Positions 33,301 through 43,100 of a DNA stretch of 64,000 nucleotides are shown here, one piece after another. The stretch is from positions 28,108-92,107 of the IMG/VR virus record IMGVR_UViG_3300028178_000001; one strand, 5' to 3'. Numbering within the stretch: the first letter of the stretch is position 1; each line of letters opens with the position of its first letter. This DNA is from a virus. Below the pieces are notes generated by a model. It did no database searches. It was not told the origin of the DNA and saw only the letters and a program-made list of their open reading frames with translations. The position numbers were made by a program, and so were the translations under genes.

Positions 33301-34408
33301 TCTACAGGAAGCCGTAAAGATATTGGCAAAGTATGAGGCAGTTAAGGATAATTTTAAGTCCCCGGATGATTTTGTTAAGCAAGCGGCAAATGACGCGTTT
33401 GAACCGTTGAAAGGGAGCAAAGAGGGATTAGCATTGTTCGAATTACTTTCCGGCAGCAAACCAAATGAGATGAAGGATAAAATACATGATTACAAGTTAA
33501 GCATGGGAGGGGATATGTTTAGCGAAGGCAAACCGGCGAATGAAGCGTTTGATGAAGTGTTTAAGCCGAGGTATGTAAGCGGGGTTAATAAGAGTTTGTT
33601 TAGCAGAATAAAGATGTTCGGGAAACGATTGAGAAAATCTTTAAGTGGAAATGAACGGGATGAGTTTAACAAAAAACACCCGAGAGATAAAAAAGGTAAA
33701 TTTGAAGTAAAGAAAGGGGGGGAGTTAAAAAAACTATTTGATGAATTTAGGAGTAAGTATGTAAAAGCATATGAGACACCACTTGGTATTGTTAAGTTGC
33801 GCGAAAAAGACTTTCATAAAATAGTTGGGATACACCAATTCGGAAGAGATGCTTTTGAAAGAATGCTTGCTGAGGGTTCTATAAATTGGGATGTAATTGA
33901 GAGTGGGGATATCCGTGATTTGGAAGTATTCAATTTTATAGAAGATATTCTTATTAAGCCGGATGAAATAAGAATTGCAAAAGAGGGGAAGCTTGATTCG
34001 GATTTTATTTTCATTTTAGATAGAGGAGGTATTCAATATTATGTAGCGTTTACAAAAAATGATTTAGTAAGGACACTTCATAATTTTGATAAAAATTATA
34101 TTGAACGCAATAGCGGTAAAACTATTTATACAAAAGAAAAAGGGCTTATTAAATCAATAAGCCCTATAAAAAATCGTCACTCCTTTCGCCTCAGCACGGC
34201 GAGTGACTTTCCAAGGGCAAATATAGTGAGTGCAGGTATTATTGTCAAGGGGAATCATAAATTAAGCGAAGAATTATTTAATGAATCGTCAACGGGGAAT
34301 GACGGGAGTTTTGATTCGGAGAACGCGGATATAACGCAGGGGACAAAGATAACGAGGAAAATAATTATGAAGAGAAAGAAGAAGAGGGACGAAACTTTTT
34401 TATTGTAG
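30347..34408 (+). CDS. 1353-aa multidomain virion-associated protein with DdrB/ParB-like domain
   Basis: Residues about 700-870 carry a DdrB-like ParB-superfamily domain: VEAKDLVASHKPDGTPN, DAQNRDRSTPQSIAQINKIA, VIAGNGRGIGVQQHY. The domain is typical of large Mu-like and DarB-related phage proteins. Around residue 1090 a linker (IKMFGKRLRKSL, then FNKKHPRDKKGKF) leads to a C-terminal module with FIFILDRGGIQYYVAFTK that resembles phage-borne barnase/EndoU-like toxin domains; this last assignment is tentative. Two hairpins lie in its 3' part (34141-34207). Size and neighbours suggest packaging into the head and delivery into the host. Confidence 0.65.
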   Translation: MISYKLPDYEGGFITKSVECNCIVTRDANGYLLGSKPVNCVKKGVNTNFGKVVDYSTNYVVLKNGSNVKRVRREDLNNILLKSLDQPEVISEEIKVSGSFETLAGKVLVKSESEIVRDLLTDPDKVLARGNSIIFSKTKNGVEYEAEAVKKGLLAKSLLLKGITSKELVVTKRILFKGVALSLKTPKVFNLNSSPAGSSGSAWNAKGGMKPNHKYIERKPAKSGDGYIYLYELPSGKKEWRDEAGKAVEGGQASADYQLEEFKVGDIVRQGERLGRIKESSTNMLAVNFGGEMKVINKKEHVEKVKQHQLMREGDTMLYEGNDAKILRVTGKAALINTADNKLKVINLEKQLEKYEPQKDEKRLNKYSDVYQGEAERRAGQGGADNYNISYEEQPGYKDFINNAKQTGFGRKSDLEMVKRIETGNRLRTVRWDYNPETQDISFMVDGVEDYPLSFMGKKYKIRDITDEGYSLEDAETKEKGLFLSHKDYAAHSKDNEMRTDLKHEKVGGVNGYEVVKEPARTFSFKPKYTEEERARFDKRGGSRPSRWTRGKERSLQSTEEKKRLVEALAEQRKKNLEVLGTKDFADFEKLHKEKGFSIGENRFHAVKEIEAGGRTFRIKSQFKPDKMSWETSIDGPVKKLQLGEKHLPITDISKDKVFYHEGGDEKSISFDELKTINGKSLFEPTKESKGIVSNLDPMKIYFGDKDVTSGIYEIVEAKDLVASHKPDGTPNKDYQISDAQNRDRSTPQSIAQINKIATNPNFDFLSDSKTAQDGAPIVDEDYNVIAGNGRGIGVQQHYDNKGEKYRSDLLKNAGKYGFSAEDVEKMEQPVLVRRTNVDAKEAQRLGAISNTSNMLATEEREAAKGKATRIDDATFNNLSGMFTSAEGVHETLNQYLDEIGPDIVNELLKKKIIPENEAHLYIDPKSGKMDAGHKEKVKQILTQSVLGESSQHFEKIPEAARAGTVKSLGDIFALKGKAGDIVPNLQEAVKILAKYEAVKDNFKSPDDFVKQAANDAFEPLKGSKEGLALFELLSGSKPNEMKDKIHDYKLSMGGDMFSEGKPANEAFDEVFKPRYVSGVNKSLFSRIKMFGKRLRKSLSGNERDEFNKKHPRDKKGKFEVKKGGELKKLFDEFRSKYVKAYETPLGIVKLREKDFHKIVGIHQFGRDAFERMLAEGSINWDVIESGDIRDLEVFNFIEDILIKPDEIRIAKEGKLDSDFIFILDRGGIQYYVAFTKNDLVRTLHNFDKNYIERNSGKTIYTKEKGLIKSISPIKNRHSFRLSTASDFPRANIVSAGIIVKGNHKLSEELFNESSTGNDGSFDSENADITQGTKITRKIIMKRKKKRDETFLL
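34141..34207 (+). other. Two intragenic hairpins near 3' end of large gene
   Basis: agggcttatt/aataagccct (34141-34150 and 34156-34165) followed by ATAAAAAA, and gtcactc/gagtgac (34176-34182 and 34201-34207). The first would be a terminator on the minus strand or a stable mRNA hairpin. They separate the toxin-like module from the last 60 codons. Confidence 0.45.
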
Positions 34409-34428
34409 GTGAATAAAAGATTTTATAA

Positions 34429-34440
34429 GTTAATACATAA
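34429..34440 (+). promoter_or_regulatory. GTTAATACATAA motif, candidate late promoter
   Basis: The motif gttaatacataa lies in the 89-bp gap before the virion-like gene at 34498 and is identical to the copy at 20572. Confidence 0.5.
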
Positions 34441-34497
34441 GAATAAATGTAAATTAACAGAACAAATAACAATAACTTAACACAAGGAGTTAGAACA

Positions 34498-34962
34498 ATG
34501 GTACAATTCCCATTACTCACAAACGCTGAGGTTCAGGCAAAAGACTTTATGAACCAGGGAGATATTACGAAAGCATTAGACCTTTTGCAGAATCTTCCGT
34601 ATGTAAACGTTTCATCCGCATTGGCAGCAGGCGCAACGGGTGTAACGGTAAACGAACACATCTTTGTAGCGCCATGCAAAATGGAAGTTTTGCAGGCAAA
34701 GTTCATTACAACCGCAGTTAACACGGGTTCGGGCAACGAGCCGGTAGTAAAATTGATGGCCGGGACTGATGAAGTTGGAGCCAGCGGCGCAGTTGTGGTA
34801 GCAGGCGCGGCGATCGGTGATGTTGCAAGCTTAACACTCGACAGCGCCAAGGTTGTAGTAGCGTCCGGAGGAAAACTTATTCTTAGAATAGTTAACCCCG
34901 GAGGAACAATAACCACACCGTTAACCGGAAAACTTCAGTTCATTTGGAAACCAACTGTTTAG
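34498..34962 (+). CDS. Probable small virion (decoration/fiber-like) protein
   Basis: The 154-aa product starts at ATG 34498 after ACAAGGAG. It is rich in Ala, Val, Gly and Thr and predicted all-beta after a short helical N-terminus, like capsid decoration or head-fiber proteins. Its own candidate promoter upstream and terminator-like hairpin downstream suggest strong separate expression. There is no specific homology, so the virion role is an inference from composition. Confidence 0.5.
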   Translation: MVQFPLLTNAEVQAKDFMNQGDITKALDLLQNLPYVNVSSALAAGATGVTVNEHIFVAPCKMEVLQAKFITTAVNTGSGNEPVVKLMAGTDEVGASGAVVVAGAAIGDVASLTLDSAKVVVASGGKLILRIVNPGGTITTPLTGKLQFIWKPTV

Positions 34963-34976
34963 TTGGTGGTTATTAG

Positions 34977-35047
34977 TAGTCAGTTATCAGTTATCAGTTG
35001 ATAGAAGAAATTTTATCAATAATTGATGACTGACTTCTTTTTTTTAA
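34977..35047 (+). terminator. Probable intrinsic terminator with CAGTTAT heptamers
   Basis: Inverted segments (agtcagttatcag... and ...ttgatgactgact) fold into a long imperfect stem followed by tctttttttt. The left arm is built from tandem cagttat heptamers (34980-34999). It isolates the virion-like gene from the next block. Confidence 0.6.
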
Positions 35048-35048
35048 T

Positions 35049-35077
35049 TACGAATTAGGAATTAGGAATTAGGAGAT
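35049..35077 (+). repeat. Heptamer tract (GAATTAG)n
   Basis: About three copies of the unit precede ATG 35085 and end in ttaggagattgagg, which serves as ribosome binding site. Confidence 0.7.
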
Positions 35078-35084
35078 TGAGGTT

Positions 35085-35393
35085 ATGTTAATATTTTACA
35101 CAGAGAGAGAAGGAGGGAACTGGATACCGTTGAGGGTAAAAACTACACGGGGCAAATTATTGAAGCGGTTGAAAAAATTTGCATTTAAGAAATTAGCAGA
35201 GATTATAATTGAAGGGGAAAAGTTTCTTATGGCTAGTGTGTTGTTCCCAAACGATTTGGTTTACTGCCCTATTCTTAACCAAACAGATAGAATTAAATCA
35301 AAAGGGAAAACTTGGTTTTTTAAAAGTGGTAAACTCACCAAAGTAACTACGAATTATCATAAATGGTTGAAAGGACAATTAGGGATTAAATGA
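35085..35393 (+). CDS. Hypothetical basic protein
   Basis: This 102-aa Lys-rich protein begins after a heptamer tract and is ATGA-coupled to the methyltransferase gene at 35390. No family is recognised. Coupling to a modification gene suggests a linked role, without further evidence. Confidence 0.55.
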   Translation: MLIFYTEREGGNWIPLRVKTTRGKLLKRLKKFAFKKLAEIIIEGEKFLMASVLFPNDLVYCPILNQTDRIKSKGKTWFFKSGKLTKVTTNYHKWLKGQLGIK

Positions 35394-37111
35394 GCGGCAG
35401 GATAGGACAGTGCGATAGTTTGGAGTTTATGAAAAAGCAAGAAGATTTTTCTGCTGATATTATCTATTGTGATCCGCCGTATGCGTTGGGGAGTGAAGTT
35501 ATTATACGCAAAGACGGGAAACCGGATTATAAAAAAGCCGTAGATTTTATGAATAAATGGGATATGCCAAACGGCGATTATTGGGAGGCTTGGTTTAAGG
35601 AAGCATTTAGAGTATTAAAGTACGGCGGGCGTGTAATAATGTTTGGAATGGACCGCCAATTAATGCTGAATAAATATTATGCTTGTTACGCCGGATTTGA
35701 GGAACAGCAAAGTTTGTATTGGTATTTTATTTCGAACTTTCCGAAAGCTACTGATTTAAGCAAAATGATTGACCGAAACGCAGGAGCGGGAAGGGAAGTT
35801 GTTGGAATAACTTCTATCCCAAATGGGAAAGAAAGTGCATACCAAGGTGAACGATATAAAGAAAAAAGGGAAACTGCTTTTGGGGTTATTCAAGACCAAC
35901 CGGATAAAACCGCGCCATTCACAGAGCTTGCAAAAAAATATGAGGGATACAAATATTCTATTTCACCATTAAAGCAAACGAACGAAACGATAATGGTTTT
36001 TCAAAAGCCATATAAAACCGGAAGTTGTTTGCACGACACTTTTGCGTATGAAAATGGAGATAGGGAATGTTTATGCGGGGCTTTGAATATTGAGGGAAAT
36101 AGAGTTGGATTCGCTTCAAATGAAGATGAAGCGGAGAGTAAAAATAAAAATCAACATGAAGATTTTGGCACAAAGCCAATGACGGGTAATAATGTTTACG
36201 GCGATTTTTCTATGATCGGACAAAAGAATTATAATCCTCCCGGTCGTTATCCTTCGCAAACTTTTATTGAGTGCATTTGTGATGAAGTAGTTATTAAAAA
36301 GAATGAGGCGCAGCCATATTCTTACAGCGGAAAAGAATACCAGAACAAAGAAACATCGATGTTTAACGGAGACAAACCACAAGCGCCAAGTAATTATAAT
36401 GATAAAGGAAGCGGCCAGATACACACGAATCCGAATTGTCCGTGTGCAAGATTAGATTTACAAAGCGGAGAATTGCAAAAAGGGAAAGGGGACTATGTAC
36501 GCAAAAACGGAGCGGAACAATTTTTAAGCGCAATGGGGCAAGATAAAACAGACCCGCCAAATAAAATATCAGATACCGGCGGATGCAGCAAGATTTTACA
36601 CAAGTGTGAGTTTGATGAAGAAGAGCATGATATTTATTTTTATTTCCCGAAGGTGAGTAAGGCTGAACGAAACGGCGGACTGGAGGAGCTATCACTAAAA
36701 GGAAGGGAACCAAAGGGCAATAATCAAGGAGTGAGATATTGTAAAGATTGTGGTTTAACAGATAATGGGACCAATAATCATAACAATTGCTCTGGTATAT
36801 TTGAATATAAACTTTGTCAGTCTGTTAAGAATAACCATCCCACATTAAAACCAATTGCGTTAAACAAAAGAATTTTATCTCTGTTCAAGACACCGAACGG
36901 GCAGAAAATACTTTATCCTTTTGCCGGAACCTTTTCAGAAGTAATAGGGGGATATTTAGCGGGGTTTACAAATTTTGAAGGTTGCGAGTTAAAAGAAGAA
37001 TGGATAACCATAGGCGAAGCAAGGTTTAGTTACTGGACAAATAGAGAGAAGAAAGAAGCTGCTGAAAATGAAGATCAGTTTAATTTATTCACCCAGACCG
37101 AGGCAGCATAA
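35390..37111 (+). CDS. DNA methyltransferase (DPPY type)
   Basis: The 573-aa product begins with IIYCDPPYALGSE (motif IV, about residue 24) and carries its SAM-binding motif at the C-terminus (LYPFAGTFSEVIGGYLAG, about 508), preceded by NHPTLKPIALNKRIL, so it has beta-class order. The DPPY form usually acts on adenine N6 or cytosine N4. A Cys-rich middle region (CLCGALN, CICDEV, CPCARLD, CKDCGL) may bind zinc. It abuts the DarB-like gene (TAATG, 37110-37113), suggesting a joint anti-restriction role. Confidence 0.85.
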   Translation: MSGRIGQCDSLEFMKKQEDFSADIIYCDPPYALGSEVIIRKDGKPDYKKAVDFMNKWDMPNGDYWEAWFKEAFRVLKYGGRVIMFGMDRQLMLNKYYACYAGFEEQQSLYWYFISNFPKATDLSKMIDRNAGAGREVVGITSIPNGKESAYQGERYKEKRETAFGVIQDQPDKTAPFTELAKKYEGYKYSISPLKQTNETIMVFQKPYKTGSCLHDTFAYENGDRECLCGALNIEGNRVGFASNEDEAESKNKNQHEDFGTKPMTGNNVYGDFSMIGQKNYNPPGRYPSQTFIECICDEVVIKKNEAQPYSYSGKEYQNKETSMFNGDKPQAPSNYNDKGSGQIHTNPNCPCARLDLQSGELQKGKGDYVRKNGAEQFLSAMGQDKTDPPNKISDTGGCSKILHKCEFDEEEHDIYFYFPKVSKAERNGGLEELSLKGREPKGNNQGVRYCKDCGLTDNGTNNHNNCSGIFEYKLCQSVKNNHPTLKPIALNKRILSLFKTPNGQKILYPFAGTFSEVIGGYLAGFTNFEGCELKEEWITIGEARFSYWTNREKKEAAENEDQFNLFTQTEAA

Positions 37112-40100
37112 TGAAATTATTTGGCAGAACAATAGTAAAAAGTAAAGTAATTGTTGAAAATCTTGATGATAAGTTGAAGGCTGAAAAGACTTTCAAACTT
37201 CAGGATAGAATTTATTTTAAAGGTCTTGATATTGCAGTTGAGAATAAAAAGGGAAGCATACGGCGCGGTGTAAATGATGATGGTACAAAATGGGAAACGT
37301 TTATGCACATTCCTTACGGCTATATTAGGCGAACGGAGAGTGTTTCGGACGGTGAGAAGATCGATTGTTACATTGGAGAAAATAAGGATAGTGAAAAAGT
37401 TTTTATTGTAAATCAGAATAACCCTTACACGGGAAAGTTTGACGAACAAAAGTGCATGTTGGGATTTGACACGGCAGAAGAAGCGAAGAAGGCATATTTG
37501 AAACAGTATGACAATCCTAAGTTTTTCGGGAGTATAAAAGAAATGAGCTTTGATGAATTCAAGAAAAAAGCACTTTCAACGGAAGATAAGCCGAAACTAT
37601 TAAAAGCGTTCGGGCTAATGTTGAAAGCGTTCGGTACGCAACTTGGAATGTTTGATGGAGTTATCGAAGGGCAAACGAAGCAGAAAGACGGGCATACTTA
37701 TGAAGTGAGGCGGAGTAAAAAGAATCCGCTAGTAAAGAGATTATTTAGGGCCGATAAGGAAGAGAGCAAACCAAAGGAATTGAGTTTATTTGATCAGAAG
37801 GTGAGGGTAGGCAGCAGGCAATCGGCAGTAGGAAGAAAGTTGCAAGTAGAAAGTGGAAAGTCGAAAGAGGATTTGCTTTGGGAAGAGTTGGAGAGTATAA
37901 AGCAAGCTCGTATAGATAGACCAAGAAAGAATGATTGGGACCGACAAAAGAAAATGCTGAGGATACAAGATGAAATTATAAAATTGGGGAACGATAAAAA
38001 GGGAGGGGGGAACGATCATTTGGGGTTATCTAATTATAAAGATGATTTGACAATGGATAACACACCGATTGCGCCGGAAGTGCTTGCAGGCAATGTGTTA
38101 TCGGGATATTATGATAGAAAAGAACCGGACTATGAAGAGATAGAAGATCTTTTTAACCAGCCGCAAGAACCGAAAAAGGAAACACCCAAACCAAAAGAAC
38201 CGAAGGCAGAAATTAAAGCGGTGAAAGGGAAGAAGAACCGGAAGGAGATTAATTCTAAGGTTGAGGAGTTATTAAAGACAAAGAAGAATGAAGAGATGAG
38301 CGCCGAGGATATTGAACTATTAGCGCAGTACACCGGACGCGGCGGGTTGTTAGGAGATACGCTTGAGGATATCTCGCTTAATGAATTTTACACACGTAAG
38401 GATGAAGCGGAATTTATTTGGGATATGATAGGGAAGTTAGGTTTTAAGGGAGGAAATGTTTTGGAGCCAAGTTGTTTTATAAAAGGGACAAACATTATAA
38501 CAGAAAAAGGAATAAAAACAATTGAGAATATTGAAATTGGGGATATGGTTTTAACTCATAGGACCATATTTCAAAAAGTATATAATACAACTATCAAGAA
38601 AACAAAAGAAATTGTTGAAATTGAAATTCCAAATTCACCAACCACTATACAAACCACAAGAGAACATCCCTTTTATGCAGTTAAAGTTCCCAAGTGTTCA
38701 ATAAAACATAGACCTTGCCATGTTGGGCATTCATCAAACGACGAGAAATGCGAAAAACGATGGCAAGAGTATACACCACAATGGATACCGGTGGGCGAAT
38801 TAAACCAAGGGGATTATATAATTGACGTTTTTGATAAAACGGAAGAAAGAAAAGAGTTTATAGAATTAGAAATAAAAAATTTGCTTAATTCAAAAACTCC
38901 GGAACGGATTGCGATTACTGAAGAACTATTAAAAATCATAGGTTTATACATTTCGCAAGGGTGCTCTGATGGTAATTGCGTTATATTCACCATCCATGAA
39001 GATAGAAAGGAATTGCATGATTTAATTATAAATTATTTTAATGGACTTGGTATAAAAGCAACATTAAAAATAAAAAAGAATAATAAATCAATTGAAATAA
39101 GAGTAAATAGTTCACCTCTTGCAAGATTGCTTTTGGAGAATATAGGGAGATTATCTTTTAATAAAAGCATACCAGGATGGTTAATGAAACTTTCGATTAA
39201 CCAACAGAAACATTTAATATGGGGATTAGCGAATGGGGATGGGCATATAGATAAGAAAAATTTTTTTAGTTATGATACAACAAGCAAGAATCTTGCTGAA
39301 CAAATAAAAAGAATTTTTTATAGACAGAGTATTGTCCCTTCTTATAGAACAACTAAAATTAAAAAGGGGAAAAAGTTTATTAATGGTAGAGAAGTTATTT
39401 CAAAACACGAAATGTACCATGTTATTGTTGCTGGTTTTTATTTTGAAAAGTTTTTAGAAATTATATATAACCAGAAAAATGAGAAAAGGGCAAAATCATC
39501 ATCAAGAACGGGTTTTGTAAGGGGTAATTATGCCTATATAAAATTACAAAAAATCAGGATAAAAGAGGTTGAAGAAACCGAGGTCTATAATTTTTCAGTT
39601 GAATCAGATGAAAGCTATTGCATACAAGGTGCTACTGTCCATAATTGTGGAACGGGGATTTTTGTTGAGACCGCACCGGAGAAAGCATTAGTAACCGGGA
39701 TTGAGATCGAGGAAACAAGCGGACGTATTGGGCAGATACTCCACGGCAATGAACATGATATCAGAATTCAGAGCTTTGAGCAGTTTATAAAAGACTATGA
39801 CAATATGGGGGCAGATTTAGAGGGGGGAGAATATGACGCGATAGTTGGGAATTGTCCGTTTGGTAAAAGGGGATTGAGCGCAATGGATGATAGGGAAAAG
39901 AGTGATATAAAATTCCATGAGCAATATTTTATTGATAGAGGTTTAGATATGTTGAAGCCGGGGGGAATAATGGCAATGATTGTTCCAACGAGTATTATGG
40001 ATAACCAACTTAATCAATGGCGGGGAGAGATAAATAAAAAAGGAGAATTTTTAGGAGCGATAAGAGTACCAACCGGAGCATTCAAACACACAGACGCGCA

Positions 40101-43100
40101 AGTAACAACAGACATAGTTTTCTTTAAGAAAAGACCGCCGGAAGTGATCGAGCATTTGAATAAACTTTCTAAGGAAGAACTTGGGGAAGCTTATGATGAT
40201 ATGGTGTTGGACGCTGATTTTGTTTCGGGAAATTTCTTTAAGAATAATTCTGAGTACGCATTAGGCACGGAAACAAGTGGAATGTTCGGGATGAAGATTT
40301 GGAAGGGGGATGTTACAAAGGCTGATCTTGAGAAAGTCGGTGAGTTATTAAATCATGAAGCAAGGGATTACAACAGTTTAGGTATTGATGTTGGCAAATA
40401 TGGTGAGTTGGAAAAAGAACTTGAACCGGGAGACGTAAAGATATTAAACGGAAGGACTTACATACTTAATAAAAACCATAGATGGGAAAGGTTGAAAGAT
40501 CAGGAAGTAGTATTACAAAACTTACCGGAAGATATTAAAAAACTTGGTATTAAGAGTTGGGATGAATGGAGAATTAAAAGTGAAGACACAGCTTATTTAT
40601 ATGGTTTGAATAAAGACCAACTAAAACTTTTCGGACAAACAAGGATAGTAAATGAGCTAGATGGATACAATGGTAAGAGTGATTTTCAGACGGAATATTT
40701 GACTAAGGGAGTTATTCTTGGTTTAGCTGTAAAGGATTTTAGGAAGGAATTGCAGGACGGAAGATTATCCGCTGAAGAGGCACAAATAGAAGCGGGGAAA
40801 CTGAAGATATTACTGAAGGATTTTATTGAAAAGTATGGACACCCAATTGATAATTTGAAGTTGAATAAATTTTTTAGGAACAGCGGAAATACGCCACTCT
40901 TGGATTTAGCAGGAAGCTATGATAAGAACGGGAACACAATCAAGATGTTTGATGATCCGCTGTCTTTTTATAAAGTTTATCAAACAAAAAGCGAGATTGG
41001 AACGGTGGATAGGAATGATATTGTTTCAGTGATTAGTTTTCTTTTTGCAAATAATTTTCCAACGGATTATCAAACCGTAAGAGGCGAATATGAAGGGGAT
41101 GGAGATATTGAAAGAGAACTTGCTTACAGCGATGAAATTTATTTTGATGAAGAAGGAAATTATAAACCAAAAGAGGAAGTTCTTTACGGTTATATTTACG
41201 AAAAAATAGACGCTTGGGAAAAGCAAAGAACCGAACTGAAGAAGGAAGCGAAAAACGATAAGTTAAGCGATAAAGAAAAAGAACTTAACACACAAAAGAT
41301 GCGGAAACTTGAAGATCAGATAATTGAGGCGAAAACGAGAGCAAATATTAGAGAGATTAAACAACTTCCGATAATGTTAAGCGATGCAGGGAGTATTTAC
41401 GATATAGGCATCTTAAACAAATATTTGGAAGAAAAGATAGGAGCGCATTTCTTAGGTGAATTACGCAAGGATGAAAAGAGCGGGTTTATTCTCCCGGTTG
41501 ATCAGAGTTCAGCAAATTTGTATTTAAGCTACGCTGATATTACCAAAGAAGGTAAATCAACAGAAGTAAAAAAAGATTTACGCAATTTGTTTAACAAAGA
41601 TGAGCACCCCTTGTTATTTATGATATTGAATAAGATGAACGGGTTGGGTTTACCGGCATTACGAACTGAGGGAGGTATAGCAAAGAAAGAACAAGTGTTA
41701 CAACTTGAAACCGATTTTAAGCAATATTTGTCAGATAGTGAGGAAGCTGATAAAATTGCGGATACTTATAATAGGTTGTTCAATTCGTACATACAAAAAA
41801 CGTATGATGAAACACCAATTGAGGGGATAAAGCATTTTGCCTATGATAGAGTAGTTGGAAAAGACGCAAGCGGAAAGGATATAACCGGAAGAGATAAGGC
41901 GGGCGGCCATACATGGGCAACGGTTCGCCGTATGTATGAACAGGGCAAAGGCATGATAGCGCACGGGGTAGGTTTGGGGAAGACGTTAGAAGCGTTGATC
42001 TTAGTTCTCTTAAGTAAAGAGACGGGCCGGGTAAGTAAACCGAGTATAGTAGCGCCGAAATCGGTATTGTTAAATTGGGTAGCAGAAATTGAGAAATGGA
42101 CGCAAGGGGTAAATTATTTATTGGTAGGGTATAGGAAGGATTCAACCGGTGCATGGATTGAAGAAACGAGGGAAGAAAAGGAACTAAAGTTACAACGGGC
42201 GGCGAACGAAGAATTTGATATGATTTTAATGAGCCGTGATTTGTTCGGGACAATTGATTTTTCGCCGGGGACGAAAAAGAATATGCTTAATGAATTGATG
42301 GATAAATATTACCCGGAAGGGAATAGGTTGTCAACGTTTTCTGATAAGAATAGTAAGCATGCGAAGAACGTTAAAAAGAAGAGAGATACTTTGTTAAGAA
42401 ATCTTTCTTCAATGATGAATATTCCGGGACCATTAGGAGGAATTTATCTTGACAATATAGGGATAGATCTGCTGGTGAGAGATGAAGCGCATGATACGAA
42501 AAATTTGTTAGTGCCAATGGAAAATGAGATTAGCGGTGTAAACAGCAGCACATCTCAAAGAGCGATGCACAATTTATTCGCAAGCAAGATCATTCGCGGG
42601 CAAAATAATGATATGGGTTATTTTGCATTAACGGCAACGCCAATAAGTAATTCACCGTTAGAAGTTTTTAACATGATGGTCCCGTTTGCAGAGAAGGAGC
42701 TTGAAAAGTTAAACGTACAGAACATGGATGATTTTATTGGAAGATTTGCCGATATTGATAATATCCCGACTACAAATGCAGATGGAAGAGTTTTTGTAAA
42801 GAATAAGTTTGCAGGTTGGAAGTCAGCTGAGGCATTAAGAAATACTTTCTTCCGTTTTGTTGATTATAAAACCAAGGACGATGTTGAAAGCGTAAAAGCA
42901 AATATCAAATTCCCCAAAGAGAAAGCCGGAAACGTACTGAGTGATTTAAATGAAGGGCAAAGGGAATTAGTAAAACATTGTAAACTACGGTTATGGGCAT
43001 TAAGCAGCCGAAAGTTTGATAAAGATTCAGGCGAGTTGGTATTTGATGCTGATAAATTGCAGGAAAAAGTTGCAAATGGTTTAATTTCGCAGAATGAAGC

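Noticed and set aside
38473-39645. Group I or II intron in the DarB-like gene
   Set aside because: The insert is in-frame, protein coding throughout and has complete intein splicing motifs.
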